The notes: a model not told the origin generated them from the letters alone. Shown: positions 44,956 to 61,928, counted from the stretch's first letter. The stretch is 64,000 nucleotides of DNA from Dioscorea cayenensis subsp. rotundata (GCF_009730915.1 NC_052484.1:930001-994000), one strand, 5' to 3'. A program made the numbers and translations.

Positions 44956-46836
44956 ATGCCGGCGGGACACGGGGTTCGATCGAGGACGCGGGATCTCTTC
45001 GCGAGGCCGTTCAGGAAGAAGGGGTACATCCCCTTGACAACCTACCTCCGCACTTACAAGATCGGCGACTATGTCGACATCAAGGTGAACGGCGCGGTCC
45101 ACAAGGGAATGCCGCATAAGTTCTACCATGGCCGCACTGGCAAGGTCTGGAATGTCACCAAGCGCGCCATTGGCGTCGAGGTTAACAAGCAGGTATTCAT
45201 CTCCTCGCCATTCGATGATCTTATGGTTATGATGTTTTGGATCTTGGTTTTTTTGGTTTTATTGGCCTGCTTTATGGTTAATTTCTTTATGATAATGATA
45301 AAGTTGAGAACTTGATCCAATGTTGGAAAAATGAATTGAGGTTGTCTCTTGTCACTTTACTATTTTCATTGACTTCTCTGCGTATGATTTGTAGTTTTAT
45401 TGTGACGTAGTGTCTTGATTTATGGGTAATTCCTTTGTGATAGTGATTGTTTGTTAGAAAGTTGAAATCTTGATGCAAACTTGCAAGTTTATAGAATTTA
45501 CAGTAAATGTTGTGAAATGTAATGAGATTTTTATTTGGGATCAATATGAGTTTGCCATTCTTATGGAATGCTCATTATCATTAGTGTTTGGGAGCAACTT
45601 GAGCTTGGCTAAAAATTTTGGGCTTTCAAATTGAGCTTGGCTTTGGTTTTTGAGCTCAAATTAATTTCAAGCAGTACTCAAGCTGACCTGAACTCTATCG
45701 ATAGCTTGAAATGTATAAATATATTATAATTTTGTATATATTGAAAACTTTAGAGATTTTGTATTGTTTGTTTATCTTTGAAACAACAATACGCTATAAA
45801 TGAGTCTTTATCAGCTAATTAAATCTACTCTTAATTTTAATTTTCAGATATAAATATAATTAATTTTAATTTCGAGTTAAATTGAGCCAAACTTGAGCTT
45901 TTAAAATTAAAATCGAGCTGACCTTAGGTAGATTTTGTTAGGCTAATTTGAGTTTGAGATATTCAATTTCAAGCCGAGCTCAAATTGGTCCTGGTCTGAT
46001 CCTGGCTGTTTACAGCCCTATATTTGCAAGGAAAGCTTGGGGTGGATCGTGGATGTTGTGTGGCCAATAGTACTTGTGCTGTTATTAAAGTTTAAATCAT
46101 ATGATTGCATTATTGGTTATCTTATTATCTTCGGGACATGTAGCTGGTGGATATTCATGTGTGAGTCATCAATCATACACACTAGACAAGAGGCATGATA
46201 TAGCTACTACACATTAATGGATAATGCTTGAACTTCAAGTTGGTGTCATTTCGTTCCATTATTCTTTGTTTGTCATTCCGTCCCTAATGGTGTCTAATTT
46301 TATCCTTTTATTGTATTTTGTTAAAAGTATATACACTGATACATTTGAAATCGCTCATGAAAGATCACTGACCTTGTGCTATTCTTCGTTGGCTAGTAAT
46401 TGACAGTCAGGTTCTTAAGCATTTGTTAGAAAACTGGTGCATTTGAATATGCTTAAAGTGCAAATAATTGGCATGTTTCTTGAGGGCAAGCATGTATTGT
46501 TGTATGAGGAAATGTAATGTTTAAGCTAACCTAAAAGCGATTAAATGTCTAATATTTACTATCGGCTACTGCATTCAGGTAGGAAATAGGATCATAAGGA
46601 AGAGGATCCATGTCAGAGTGGAGCATGTAATACCTTCAAGATGCACTGAGGAGTTCCGCTTGAGGAAGAAAAAGAACGATGAGCTGAAGGCAGAGGCAAA
46701 GGCCCGCGGTGAGAAAATCAGCACCAAAAGACGGCCGGAGGGTCCCAAGCCAGGTTTCATGGTAGAAGGTGCTACACTGGAGACTGTCACTCCCATTCCT
46801 TACGACGTGGTTAATGATCTCAAGGGCGGATACTAA
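44956..46836 (+). CDS. RPL21: 60S ribosomal protein L21 (eL21)
   Basis: Exons 44956-45192 and 46579-46836 join in phase 0 to give 164 residues, the standard plant length. The sequence is unmistakable: [20 protein letters not shown] at the start, [40 protein letters not shown], then in exon 2 [20 protein letters not shown] and the C-terminal [11 protein letters not shown]. It is a structural protein of the large cytosolic ribosomal subunit, near the 5S RNA. The gene is intact; the first exon is GC-rich and the 1.4-kb intron is AT-rich and carries an old hAT-like insert. A TATA box and telo-box precede it. Confidence 0.97.
45580..46022. mobile_element. Degenerate hAT-like MITE in the RPL21 intron
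   Basis: The left part has GAGCTTGGC repeats (TTGAGCTTGGCTAAAAATTT, TTGAGCTTGGCTTTGG) and the right part AAGCCGAGCTCAAATTGG ending in GGCTGTTTACAGCCCTA. That layout, GAGC/GCTC-rich ends and an end resembling AGGGGTGTAAAC, is common in plant hAT-type MITEs. Target duplication not identified. Confidence 0.35.
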
Positions 46837-47485
46837 GTTGGTTCATGTCATAATTTTCATCAAAATTCTTAGCTTTTCTTATACCCGAAACACTTGTTCT
46901 CAACTATTTGTGCTTTGTGGTGTTCTTGGAAGTATTTTGCTTTTTGTCCCAACTGAAAGACTTGTTTTCATGATTATGATAATCAAATCTGTTTTTTTAT
47001 ATTGTCATAAGTTTTCTTGACAGGTTGAATCTAGAAGATATGAAATGTTCATGAGGTTCATGATCATAATCTAGCATATCTGAATCTTTTTAAAATTTTG
47101 TCATGTGTACCAATTATCTGACAATTTTTCAATGCGAGTTCAGTGTATGCATTTTCAAGTTTCAGAAGAAAAAAAATACAAAGTTTCATAAATTCCAATG
47201 TATCATTGTCTGTACATTATTAAGTTGCAGAAAAAAATATGAAATATCGTTAAGTGCATGGTCAAGAGCTTTTAGACAGATTCATGAACATTAATTGCAC
47301 TTTTTGTGGTTAATAGAAAGATACATAAAAAGAAAAAAACTCAGAAGGTCAGAACTCAAAGCCAATATCCATTCCTGCCGATACGTCGGGAAAGGAACTG
47401 ATGATCACTCATACTCCCTCTCAATCTATGAAATGCAGATCTCTTTCTTTTTTTGTTCTCAGAGGACCTGATTTGCTAATCCTCT

Positions 47486-50024
47486 TTAAATCTCGAACGA
47501 ATTCGAACCATACTCCATCGACACAAATGAAAATGGAGTGAGTCCATGATTCAATTGAGATGCACTTTCATTCCATGAATTACTCTCATATTCTGCAGCA
47601 ATGCATGTCTCTTCATTGTTTTCATCCATGCTATTGCATATCAGCTTCAATGCTTGAACTACTTCTCCCATGAATGGCCTTTGAGATGGTTCCGAGTGAA
47701 CACACATGGACGCAATTACAGCGACTTTGGCCAAGTTATCAAAGTCGAAATTTCCATGGAGCGAAGGGTCTACTAGTTTCTGTAATCCTTCTTGGCTGGT
47801 GAGCAGCGGGCGTGCCCATGTCACAAGGTTCTCCGAACCTTGAGGCTGTGACATGTCCACCGGCTTTCTACCTGTGAGAAGCTCGACCAACACTACACCA
47901 TAACTATAGACATCACTCTTCACTAGTAAATGCCCCGTCATTGCGTATTCCGGTGCCACATACCTGTTCACAAACAAAAATTTTCTTCATTTTCAAAACC
48001 GAAACGTTCAGTTATGTTAGGAATTTCTAATGAATTACCCGAAAGTTCCCATGACTCTTGTGGAAATATGTTTGCTTCCTTCTGATGCTTCCTTTGCCAA
48101 GCCGAAGTCTGAAACCTTTGGAGTGAAATCATCCTTCAATAGAACATTACTCGCCTTAAAATCACGGTGAATGACACAAGGATTCGAGTCTTCATGCAGA
48201 TATGCCAATGCTCTTGCGGCACCGAGTGCGATCTTCAACCGAGCATCCCAATCAAGAAGTCCCTTCCACTTGTCGACACCTAAAAAAAACAGAAGAACAT
48301 GCAGTTAAAAATAAATTATTTGGGTTGTATAGTTATAGTATCGGCATGATCAGTAAATGTACCATGTAAATGAGACTCCACACTTCCATTGCTAACAAGC
48401 TCAAACACGAGGCATCGAATGTTTCCTTCAATGCATATACCGATCAATTTGACAAGATTGCGATGGTGAAGTCGGCTGAGCATCTCAATCTCCGCAACAA
48501 ACTCGCGTTGTCCATTATGGTCCTTTCTTGTAAGCAACTTCACGGCGACCTCACTTTCATCCTCCATGATCCCATGGTAAACACGGCCAAATCCACCTTC
48601 ACCTAGAACTTTTTCAGAGCTAAATGTATCAGTTGCCTTCTCGAGCTCAGACAAGGAAAACGTCTTTACTGAAGCAGGAAGAGTAGCAACATTTGAAGCA
48701 AAAGACATCGATCTCGAACTTGTAACAGCACTAGGAGATTGGATAGACCTAATGCCTGCATAATATAATACAGATACATAAGGTAACATCCAAATACACC
48801 GAACAACAAACAACAATCGAGCATGTCTTTACCGTCTGTCTTGCTTGTTGAAGTGGCAAATGTAGCAGCAATAGCAGATTGTGATCTTCCTACACTCTTC
48901 AACTTCCATAGTACAAAACTCACCCCAAAACACACCAAGGCAAAGGAACAAATAGTGAACACAATAATGGCGATACTTGCGCTGTTCATACTATGCTTCT
49001 TTCTAGGCGGTACATTTGCCGATATAGGATCTTCATGACTTCCAATGGTGGACGGGATGCTACCTGATGATCCTCCTGGCATTGGTGGAGAAGGAGGAAG
49101 TCCTGAGATCATGTTACAAGAATTAACAACAAAATGAAATCGATGACACATGGATAACAAGATTAAAATTAATGGATGCATAAGATTACCAGGATAAAGA
49201 ACATATATCACATTGTAATCACCGAAAAGCGAGACATTTATCGGCACCTTCTTTTGCCAAAATCTCTCATAAATCAGAAATGCAGTCATGTTATCAAACT
49301 TTCCCTCAAGTGGCACCAAATCAATAGTAACTGCTGCTTTTTCAGTATTTCGGGCACTAGCACCAGCACCCATTATTCTGATTTGGCTTTGTTTCAGATA
49401 TGTTCCTGCTGCAATCTCAACTTCTAGCTCAGGAATCATGGTAAAGAGTTGATATGGAGCAACACCAAGATCAATCTCAACTTGAACAGGGTACACACAA
49501 GCACATGGTGAACCAATTGGAGTTAGAGTGAGTGGATCAGAGCATGATATTCCTTCACAATCTACCAACAAAAAATTCCAAAAATCACAAACAATGAACA
49601 ATAACACAACACAAGCTGAGAAATTTCCGCATCAAACCTTGGATTTGAGGAGGAGCACTGTGGTGATACTTTGACAAAGAAGAACTAACTATGAAAAATC
49701 AACAAAAATGAGTTAGATACAGCAGTTGGAAAACATCAAATTGAAGTCTTGCTTTTGTCAAAGGAAAAATTCAATACCACTATGTCTAGGAGAATGAATT
49801 GGTCTCACTGCCAATGGTGGATAACTTGGAGGTATACCTCTTGCTACAAAGTACAAACTCATCAAAATGCTAAATTTAGTTCTCAAGTTATCAAATTTCA
49901 ACTCTCTGAGGAAAACAAACAAACATCTTATGAACAAGAATGAGAAAGAGAGATAGATATACATACCAGGACAAGGAGAGACAAAGAACAAGACACAGAG
50001 TACAAAGACTATCAAAAGGGGCAT
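47486..50024 (-). CDS. ALE2: ALE2-type receptor-like serine/threonine kinase
   Basis: Eight minus-strand exons join in frame: 50024-49967, 49843-49778, 49688-49638, 49561-49190, 49102-48833, 48755-48363, 48279-48039 and 47963-47486, giving 642 residues. A signal peptide ([19 protein letters not shown]) and a short proline-rich stretch lead into the ectodomain with [19 protein letters not shown], the mark of the ALE2 group, then one transmembrane helix ([20 protein letters not shown]). The kinase shows every key element: [11 protein letters not shown] (P-loop), VAVKLL (Lys), [11 protein letters not shown] (catalytic loop), DFGLA (DFG), and the activation-segment end [20 protein letters not shown]. 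Arabidopsis ALE2 acts with ACR4 and the protease ALE1 in specifying epidermis and cuticle. Here the extracellular part is shorter than in ALE2 itself, so this may be a paralogue. It looks intact. Confidence 0.92.
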
Positions 50025-50329
50025 CACTGGAAGATGTTCTCCAGTTCTAACTTCCCATATTCATCAAGCCACCATTGCCAACATTCCTTAGCTGCAAGAA
50101 AAGGTGGCAGCCATGAAAAAGGTCAAATAAAGCTTCAAGATTCAAACTTTAAGCTTGAGATCTGTAAATCTCAATGAAAGAGCAAGAGAATTGCAAAGAA
50201 GATGGTAGGTTTGATGCTGATGTGGAGATTTGAAAGAGCAAAAGTTAAGCTAAAGTAGTGCAAGGACTTCTACGTTCCAACTGTTTGACTCCTGACAAAC
50301 AAACACACAATCTAAAAAAACAAACAACA

Positions 50330-52180
50330 TCAACAAGACACCAGCTTTTTGTTTTTTTCTTTTTTCTTTTTTTTTTTGTTTTTTGTTTTTTGTTTTTATC
50401 AATTAATTCTCGCAATAAAAAAATAGATATAAACTTTTTTTAACTTTTTTCTTTTAAAAAAATGGTTTTTTTAGCTATAATGGAAATTTGATGTATAGTG
50501 AGGGTTTCTATGCAAATCAGGGATTTTTTTTTCTTTGTTTTGTTTTTATTTTTATTTTTATTTTTTCAAGTAACTTTTCAACATACATTTTTCTAAAACA
50601 AATTTAAATGGTTGATTGATAATTTTGCATCTCAAAAACAAAAAAAAAGAACTTTAATTGATTTTTTTTATTTTTTATTTATTGCAATAATTAAACAAAA
50701 GACTATAAGAATATTTTCAAATTTTTTTCTAAATTAATATTTTATTTATCATAATTATTAATAGTGATTTATATTTTTTATTTTTTATAATGTAATTTAT
50801 TATTTAATAACAATAATAAAAAAATTATGATTTTACTCCGGCCCTATTTTCACTAAGACCGTCTTCGTCGAAATATAGCTAAGAGTTTTCTCAAAAAAAT
50901 AAAAATAATAAATAAATAAAAACTATGAGTTAGGTGAGAATTTTATTAGCTAAAAGCCAGGAAGTTTAACTTTTGTTCATTGTTTACCTTTTTTTTTTAG
51001 TTTTTTCTCCAATTAGACGTCAAATACGTAATATATTTATATATTGAAAAAAAAAATAGTTTTCAAATATAAATAAAAATTAGATAAGGGTTTGAATTGC
51101 AAAAAGACAGGGAGAGAATGGGTCCGGGTCCAGCAAACGATGAAAGAGACATCACGTCCGATGAACGATCTTTATAATTAATGCTGATCTTGATGTATTT
51201 GGACGGCTGATATTGATATTTGCTCCTTAAGTTGTTTATCACCGTTCGTTTATAGATTTAAATGCATCGAGATTGGGAATTTGAATTCAATGAGCCCACG
51301 TGGGAAACGCGTGAGTTTACCGCGTCTAGTGGTCGGCCCAAGCCGCCCCCCAGCTTGCTCTGCATCGAGCGCCAGCTTCTGCCTCGAGATTCGTGCACGT
51401 TATCTTCCAAACATGTGAAAACATATTATAAATAAATAAATAAATAAAAACTTTTGGCTTTTATAATTCCGATCATTTCATATAATCTTATTTTTATCAA
51501 CCTTTAAATTTTTTTTAATAAGATCTATAAATCATGATTTTATTAAAAATAAATAAATATAAAGATCAAGTAGAGAAAATGAGTAAAAATAAAATAAATT
51601 ATTCATTTGATGTGTAACGAAAGTGAAAAAAAAAAGTTAATATTTAATATAGAAATAAAAACAATAATTAGACAAAAACTATTACCCGATAGAAGAACAC
51701 AATACAATAAGAAAGACGAGCTGGTTTAAATGATAGTAGTTAGATTCTAAGTGTCAATGGTTGCATGTCAGATTTTGAATGTCAAAATCATATACCCTGA
51801 GTTAATATCTAAAATAGAAAAAAAAAAAGCTATTATCGGACAAAACGATACAACACGACAAGAAAAATTACGTGACAAAAGTCAGATCCTGAATGTCAAA
51901 AGTTACATATCAAATTTTTAAGTGTCAAAAATTGCACATCAAATTTAATTATCAGAATTCCACATCTCAAATATCAAAGCCGTTTTCTCAGATTTGGAGT
52001 ACTTTTCAACAATTTCATGTATTATTTTTTTCTTAAATATCGGAGAATTAATTGTTTTTTTTCCATGGGTAATTTTTTTATTAATTATTAAAAAATGTTA
52101 TTTTAGTGATAACAAACTTATTCTTATGACAATGAAGGAATAAAAAGCATTACATACAACAAACAAATTCTTGTCCGATA
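50330..52180. other. AT-rich intergenic DNA
   Basis: No gene seen. A GC-richer stretch at about 51290-51410 (with CCCACGTGGGAAACGCGTG) stands out but encodes nothing recognisable. Confidence 0.5.
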
Positions 52181-52225
52181 TCAAGTATCAAAATCCCTCC
52201 AAGACAAGCAAACCACCCCATTTTA

Positions 52226-52566
52226 CGCCACGTGTCACAATCATAACCACAATCAGCAACGAAACATCCAGCACATCCCTCGTGATCACCAATCCATGAT
52301 TCCCATCTCCATCACGACACGCGTCCTTTAATCGTGATACACGTGGGACATTCTCATTCGTCCACGACCACAACAAACAGCAAAAGCACCTTCTCTGAAT
52401 CTTCATCTCATCGAGATCGTTAAAAACACACATCTCAAAGCAACATCTACGGCAGATACCGCCTATTTAGATCCACCCAATCCAAGCCGTTGATTCCCTT
52501 ACACCGCAAACCAAAGTCCACGTGGCGATCAAGAGAGGATCAAAAGCTTTTCGAGATTCTTATAAA
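52226..52566 (+). promoter_or_regulatory. Beta-amylase promoter with ACGT-core elements and TATA box
   Basis: Three ACGT-core motifs precede the gene: CCACGTGTC at about 52228, CACGTGG at about 52340 and the palindromic CCACGTGG at 52518-52525. A TATAAAA box sits at 52561, 82 bases before the chosen ATG. G-box/ABRE motifs of this kind bind bZIP factors of the ABF/AREB group; Arabidopsis BAM1 is a known osmotic-stress and ABA target, so the arrangement fits, but regulation here is inference. Confidence 0.5.
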
Positions 52567-52642
52567 ACGCCGACCTTTTCTTTCTACATTTCAGAGTACC
52601 AAAATCAAAAAACAAAACTTCAGAGAAAAGATCGAGTTTTTC

Positions 52643-56578
<3,936 letters not shown>

Positions 56579-56937
56579 TTTTTTAATTCTTACTCATTAG
56601 ATATATATATATATATATACATATGAGTATTGTGTGTCTCATGATGTATATTTGTTAATGCACTGTTATGATGGCATCCTTAGCAGTAAAAGAGAATTAT
56701 AATAAAAATGGAGGGTTGGTTTGGAGGGTTTTTGTCTCCTCAACCCTGGAAAATTGCCATGGTTGTAATATGCTTACTGGTTCCTTGTGTTTTCTATGGA
56801 AAGGTTTATTTGTTTGAAGTTGTTTATGTGTGAAGTTGTTTATGTGTGAATTTGTTTATAGTTGGCCTCAAGGTAATGCTCAATTTGATATCATTTTGGA
56901 GGTAATGCTTAATTTGATATCATTTCGGATTTCTTGA

Positions 56938-56940
<3 letters not shown>

Positions 56941-56992
<52 letters not shown>
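56941..56992. repeat. Compound (CT)n(TA)n microsatellite
   Basis: A run of CT dinucleotides passes directly into a run of TA dinucleotides. Simple repeat between the beta-amylase gene and the inverted transposon pair. Confidence 0.9.
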
Positions 56993-56993
<1 letters not shown>

Positions 56994-57623
56994 ATTCGTA
57001 GAATGTTCGAATTTGAGCACAGTAATAATTATGGAGCTACAGTGAAGATTAATTAGGGTTAAGTTGGGCAAATTATTTTTAAATTTTTTAAAATTACTGT
57101 AAGTCTAGTAGAAAGAGGGTTAAATGTCGTATCTCACTTTTCACTTTGTTATTATTTATCAGCATAGTGACAGACGTTCGTAGTCTTAGATGATGGATAT
57201 TTATATATATATCTATGTATGTTTATATATTTATGTACCAAAGGGTTTAGTATTAATGATATAAAACAAATGAGTGTGAGATATTTAATGTATAGTATTT
57301 TTATTTGAACCTTATATCATGATCGTAATAAATAATAATGAATAAATTAATCTTAGTTGTCCAATTTTATTTGTATTAGATCTATAATTGAAACACAAAA
57401 AACTTAAACTAAACCAAAATCACAGCTGAACAATCAGGGTACTATGCTCAAACACTATTGAGAGTACTGTTTATGCACCCATCTATTCCTATCTTTTTTA
57501 TCTTTATTCTCCCTCAAAATTTTTTAAATCTAGGGACAAACTCCCCAAGATGATCTTTCCTCTGTATATATATATATATATTTTAAAAAGAAAATAAAGT
57601 TTAGATAAAGAGATATGGCAAAT

Positions 57624-58636
57624 GAGTAGTGATCCCACGGACTCGAGTCCGTGGGATCTAAAGTGCAACCGAGACGTGGCTGTTATTCTTTTGCTTTTTA
57701 TAAAAAACTATTTTTGCCAGTCTCCATGAAGCTTAAACTATAAAAATAATAAATAAAAGGGTATTCCGGACATTTTGCTTTTAACCACACTAATAGCTTA
57801 TTTCCTTTCTCGTTGTTTTTCCTCTTTTTGTTATGCAACTCGGTGAGGCCTGCGGAGAGAAATGGTGGCTGTCGTCGCTGTCGTGGATGTTGGATTGGTT
57901 GAAGCGAATGCCCGAACAGATAAAGCAGGCCAAACGCCGCATGGCCGAGGCTGCAGGCCATGTGACCCACCGCACGAGGAAGCCGGGATAGTCGGTGCAG
58001 TCCAAGGTGCAGGAGTCTGGCCGGTGATCGGAGTAATGTGTTCAACTCTTGGAATAAATGAATGAATGAATAGATAAATAAATAAGTTTCCTTTTTAGAC
58101 TTTTTAGATGATGTGAGATTACTGATGTAAATGGTGATTTTTGTTCCTAGTTAACTTAAGTTGCAGAAAAAGAAAAGAGTTGGAAAGAATGATGAATGGT
58201 TTAATTAAGTTGAAGGAAAAGCAAAGAAAAATAAAGAATGATGAATTGCAAAACCAAGTGTAACGAATGAATCAAATATCTCCCACCATTCACCCTGATA
58301 AACAATAGATATAAAAGTGGACATCACAAGGAACAAATTTCTTATAAACATCAAGACTCAAAAACTCACTCAGTTAATCGGGAAAAATTCATACAAGGAG
58401 AGACTCAACAGAAAAAAACTTAGAAAAAGAAGAAAAAAGAAGACGAAAAGAAAGGGAAAAGAAGTTAATTTGGCAGGGTGGTTAAAAGCAAATGTCCGAA
58501 TACCCTTTGTTTATTATTTTTTTATAATTTAAGCTTCATGGAGCCTGGCAAATATAGTTTTTTATAAAAAGCAAAAGCAGCCACGTCTCGGTTGCGCTTT
58601 AGATCCCACGGACTCGAGTCCGTGGGATCACTACTC
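57624..58636 (+). mobile_element. TIR transposon copy A, palindromic ends, captured gene-like sequence
   Basis: The ends are GAGTAGT followed by a perfect 28-bp palindrome made of GATCCCACGGACTC and its reverse complement (57631-57658 and 58602-58629). Inverted similarity continues inward for about 190 bp (AACCGAGACGTGGCTG, TTTTGCTTTTTATAAAAAAC, GGGTATTCCGGACATTT), so these are long TIRs. The middle at 57838-58050 is GC-rich and protein-like (frame reading LGEACGEKWWLSSLSWMLDW), apparently taken from a host gene. No transposase. The length of the TIRs and a flanking 10-bp repeat shared with copy B suggest a Mutator-type element. Confidence 0.8.
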
Positions 58637-58661
58637 GTGTTATTATTAGGGATGGCCATTT

Positions 58662-59694
58662 GTAGTGATCCCACGGACTCGAGTCCGTGGGATCTAAAAG
58701 CGCATATCGAGATGTGGGTCGCACGCAGCCCACGCCTTTTGCTTTTTATAAAAAACTATATTTGCCAGGCTCCATGAATCTTAAATTATAAAAATAATAA
58801 ACAAAGGGTATTCCGGACATTTGCTTTAACCACACTGCCAAATTAACATCTTCTTTCCCTTTCTTTTCGTCTTCTTCTTTTTCTTCTTTTTTTCTAAGTT
58901 TTTTTTTTTTCTGTTGTGTCTCTCCTTGTATGAATTTTCCTGATTAACTGAGTGAGTTTTGAGTCTTGATGTTTATAAGAAATTTGTTCCTTGTGATGTC
59001 CACTTTATATCTATTGTTTATCAGGGTGAATGGTGGGAGATATTTGATTCATTCGTTACACTTGGTTTTGCAATTCATCATTCTTTATTTTTCTTTGCTT
59101 TTCCTTCAACTTAATTAAACCATTCATCATTCTTTGCAACTCTTTTCTTTTCTGCAACTTAAGTTAACTAGGAACAAAATCACCATTTACATTCCAAGTA
59201 ATCTCACATCATCTAAAAGTCTAAAAAAGGAAACTTATTTATTTATCTATTCATTGATTCATTTATTCCAAGAGTTGAACACATTACTCCGATCACCGCC
59301 GACTCTGCATCTTGACTCGCACCGACCGCCCGGCTTCCTCGCATGGTGGATCGTATGGCTCGCACCGGCCATGCGGCGTTTGGCCTGCTTTATCTGTTCG
59401 GGCATTCGCTTCAACCAATCCAACATCCACGACAGCGACGACAGCCACCGTTTCTCTCCGCACGCCTCACCGAATTGCATAACAAAGAGGAAAAAACAAC
59501 GAGAAAGGGAAATAAGCTATTAGTGTGGTTAAAGCAAATGTCCGAAATACCCTTTATTTATTATTTTTATAGTTTAAGCTTCATGGAGACTGGCAAAAAT
59601 AGTTTTTTATAAAAAGCAAAAGATGTGCTGCTATGCAGCCACGTCTCGGTTGCACTTTAGATCCCACGGACTCGAGTCCGTGGGATCACTACTC
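58662..59694 (-). mobile_element. TIR transposon copy B, inverted relative to copy A
   Basis: Nearly complete reverse complement of copy A: same 28-bp palindromes at its ends (58667-58694 and 59660-59687), same TIRs, and the same GC-rich middle at about 59262-59480, where the minus-strand frame reads KRWLSSLSWMLDWLKRMPEQ. Only 25 bp separate A and B, so the pair forms an almost perfect inverted repeat of about 2.07 kb. Small indels and substitutions distinguish the copies. Confidence 0.8.
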
Positions 59695-59828
59695 ATAATA
59701 ACACTAATGCTAATTGTAAAAACATTTTGATTTCATAATTTTCAATAATAATGTAGTTGATTGTGACAAGTATTAAGGAGAAAGCTCTAAAGAGCCTTAA
59801 CTTAACAGAGAAACTTTAATTATTTTTT

Positions 59829-60243
59829 GGGAGAATTGGTTATAAACCCCTCAAAAATTCTATAATTGCATATTTACCCTTAGAAAAATCATAATTGTAT
59901 ATATACCCCTGAAAAATATAGGTAATTGTGGATATGCCCCTACTGTTAGATTTCGGTAATCAAACTTGATTAACAATAGTTATAACTTGGATTAAGATAT
60001 ACAAAAGGACCAAAATAACTCTGGTACAATTTAAAAAAAACTTTTCAAGGGTATATATGCAATGGTATAATGGTAATTTTATATATTTGTTGTTTGTTAA
60101 TGGATGATTTTTCAACTAAATTGAACTCCAAGGGTATATACGCAATTATGTATATTATTCAAGGGTATGTATGCAATAAACTTTTTTTCATGGGTAAATA
60201 TGCAATTTCAAAATTTTTTAAGGGTACACCAGCAAAAAGCCCT
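59829..60243. mobile_element. Candidate MITE with repeated TIR motifs
   Basis: The left half carries ATTGCATATTTACCCTTAG and TATATATACCCCTGAAAAAT; the right half carries the reverse forms, AAGGGTATATA repeats and GGGTAAATATGCAATTTC. Outer ends match loosely and no target duplication was found. Confidence 0.35.
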
Positions 60244-61124
60244 TGGTATCCCTACAAGGTTATTTTTGTTTATTTAATTTTTTTTTTTAAAGAAAAATAT
60301 TGTGAATGACAACCTACATTCCCAATAAGTGAGCCTAGTGACCACAAATCTAGAGTCCACTTTGAGAGTCCACTTTGTGGTTAATGGCATCCCACAAATA
60401 TGCAAATTAATGTGAGATTAAGGTACATAATCACAGTGATTAATTGCATTACATTTATTTTTATATGATTTTATTAAAGAAAAAAACACAAGGCTAGTAA
60501 TTTGATAAACATGTCTTCATGGACCATGGACTTTTTTTTTTGGTTCAACAGTTAACCCACTATCACACCTTTGTTTAAACATTTTTATTTTTATTTTATT
60601 TTTAATTTTTATTATATTTCTCGGTTAGCCAACTTGGATAAAATTTGAAGTTTTAATTACATAATTTATTCTTGTTTGATATTCAAATTATATTGGGTGT
60701 TTTTTTTAAGCATACAACACCAAATCTAATTAATTATCAAATATCATGCAATAATACATGAACGATAGATGAAAATTTTTCCTTTTTAACTCCTTCCATG
60801 CACCCCTTTGTAAACATTTAACATTTACATATATTTATATAGGTTATATATTTTCTATTTTACATTCATATTTATTAAATATAAAAAATTAAATAGAGAT
60901 AAAAAAAAAGTCTAACATTTAATCAGCTTCCACTCTAATTTTTTTTTAAAAAAAATAAATAAATAAACTACAAATTTATTGAAAAAAAACATAATAATAA
61001 TTAAAAGCATATAAATAAAAATACAAAAAGCGAAATAAAACACACAAATAAAAAGCTAAACGCAATCACCAGAAATGAAGCACGTCTCATCTCTAAAAAT
61101 TCAATTTCTTAAGATTATATATTC

Positions 61125-61160
<36 letters not shown>

Positions 61161-61900
61161 ATATGAAAGCAAATTAATCGTGTTAAACCTGACCCAATCC
61201 GACCAAGCCCATATATTTTACAAGATTAGTACTAGAGTGGCTATGCCTACAAAGAAAGGTTGAAAGATACGTGTTTGGAGATCAATTAATCCGTACTAAT
61301 TTATATATATAAAAATTCTAAGATTTGTGATTACCACTCGGTGTAGACTAACTTTCAAATATTTGATTCCAAAGTTAATGACACACTTAGCATGGCCCTT
61401 TTCTATACTTTAAATTTTCCTCCACATTATCAACCTAATTATAGTACAGTCCTTTCCATGCTTAATTATATAATAATAATTATACATCTTATGGTGCTGG
61501 TGTTCTATTATTATATTAAAAACAATTAAATCATTTAAAAATATGTAATTTAGAAAAAAAGAAAAAATAAGTAAGGAAAAAAGTGAATGGAAGAGATGTG
61601 GAATAACTTGATCATGAAGTACTAGTTAATACATTTGATAACACTTAATTATATGATAAGCATATGATGAGGTGTTATATGGCATTGTCCTTTAACATTA
61701 CTTAAATATGGTTTTATATAATATTTAAGATTAACACAAATAACTTTCTAATGATCTCATAACACATCACTCTAACTTTCTAATCTAAACCAACTCTTAA
61801 ATGTACCTCTAATTCCAACAAAAACTAGTGGAGTTTGCATATAATATAAAAATACATCAACATCACATAAACATATATATATATATATATAGACTTGATA
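60244..61900. other. AT-rich intergenic DNA upstream of the MYB gene
   Basis: No gene recognised. Microsatellite (TA)n at about 61131-61156. The stretch next to 61929 will contain the MYB promoter. Confidence 0.5.
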
Positions 61901-61928
61901 GCTAACAATATTATTTCAAGGAGACAAA

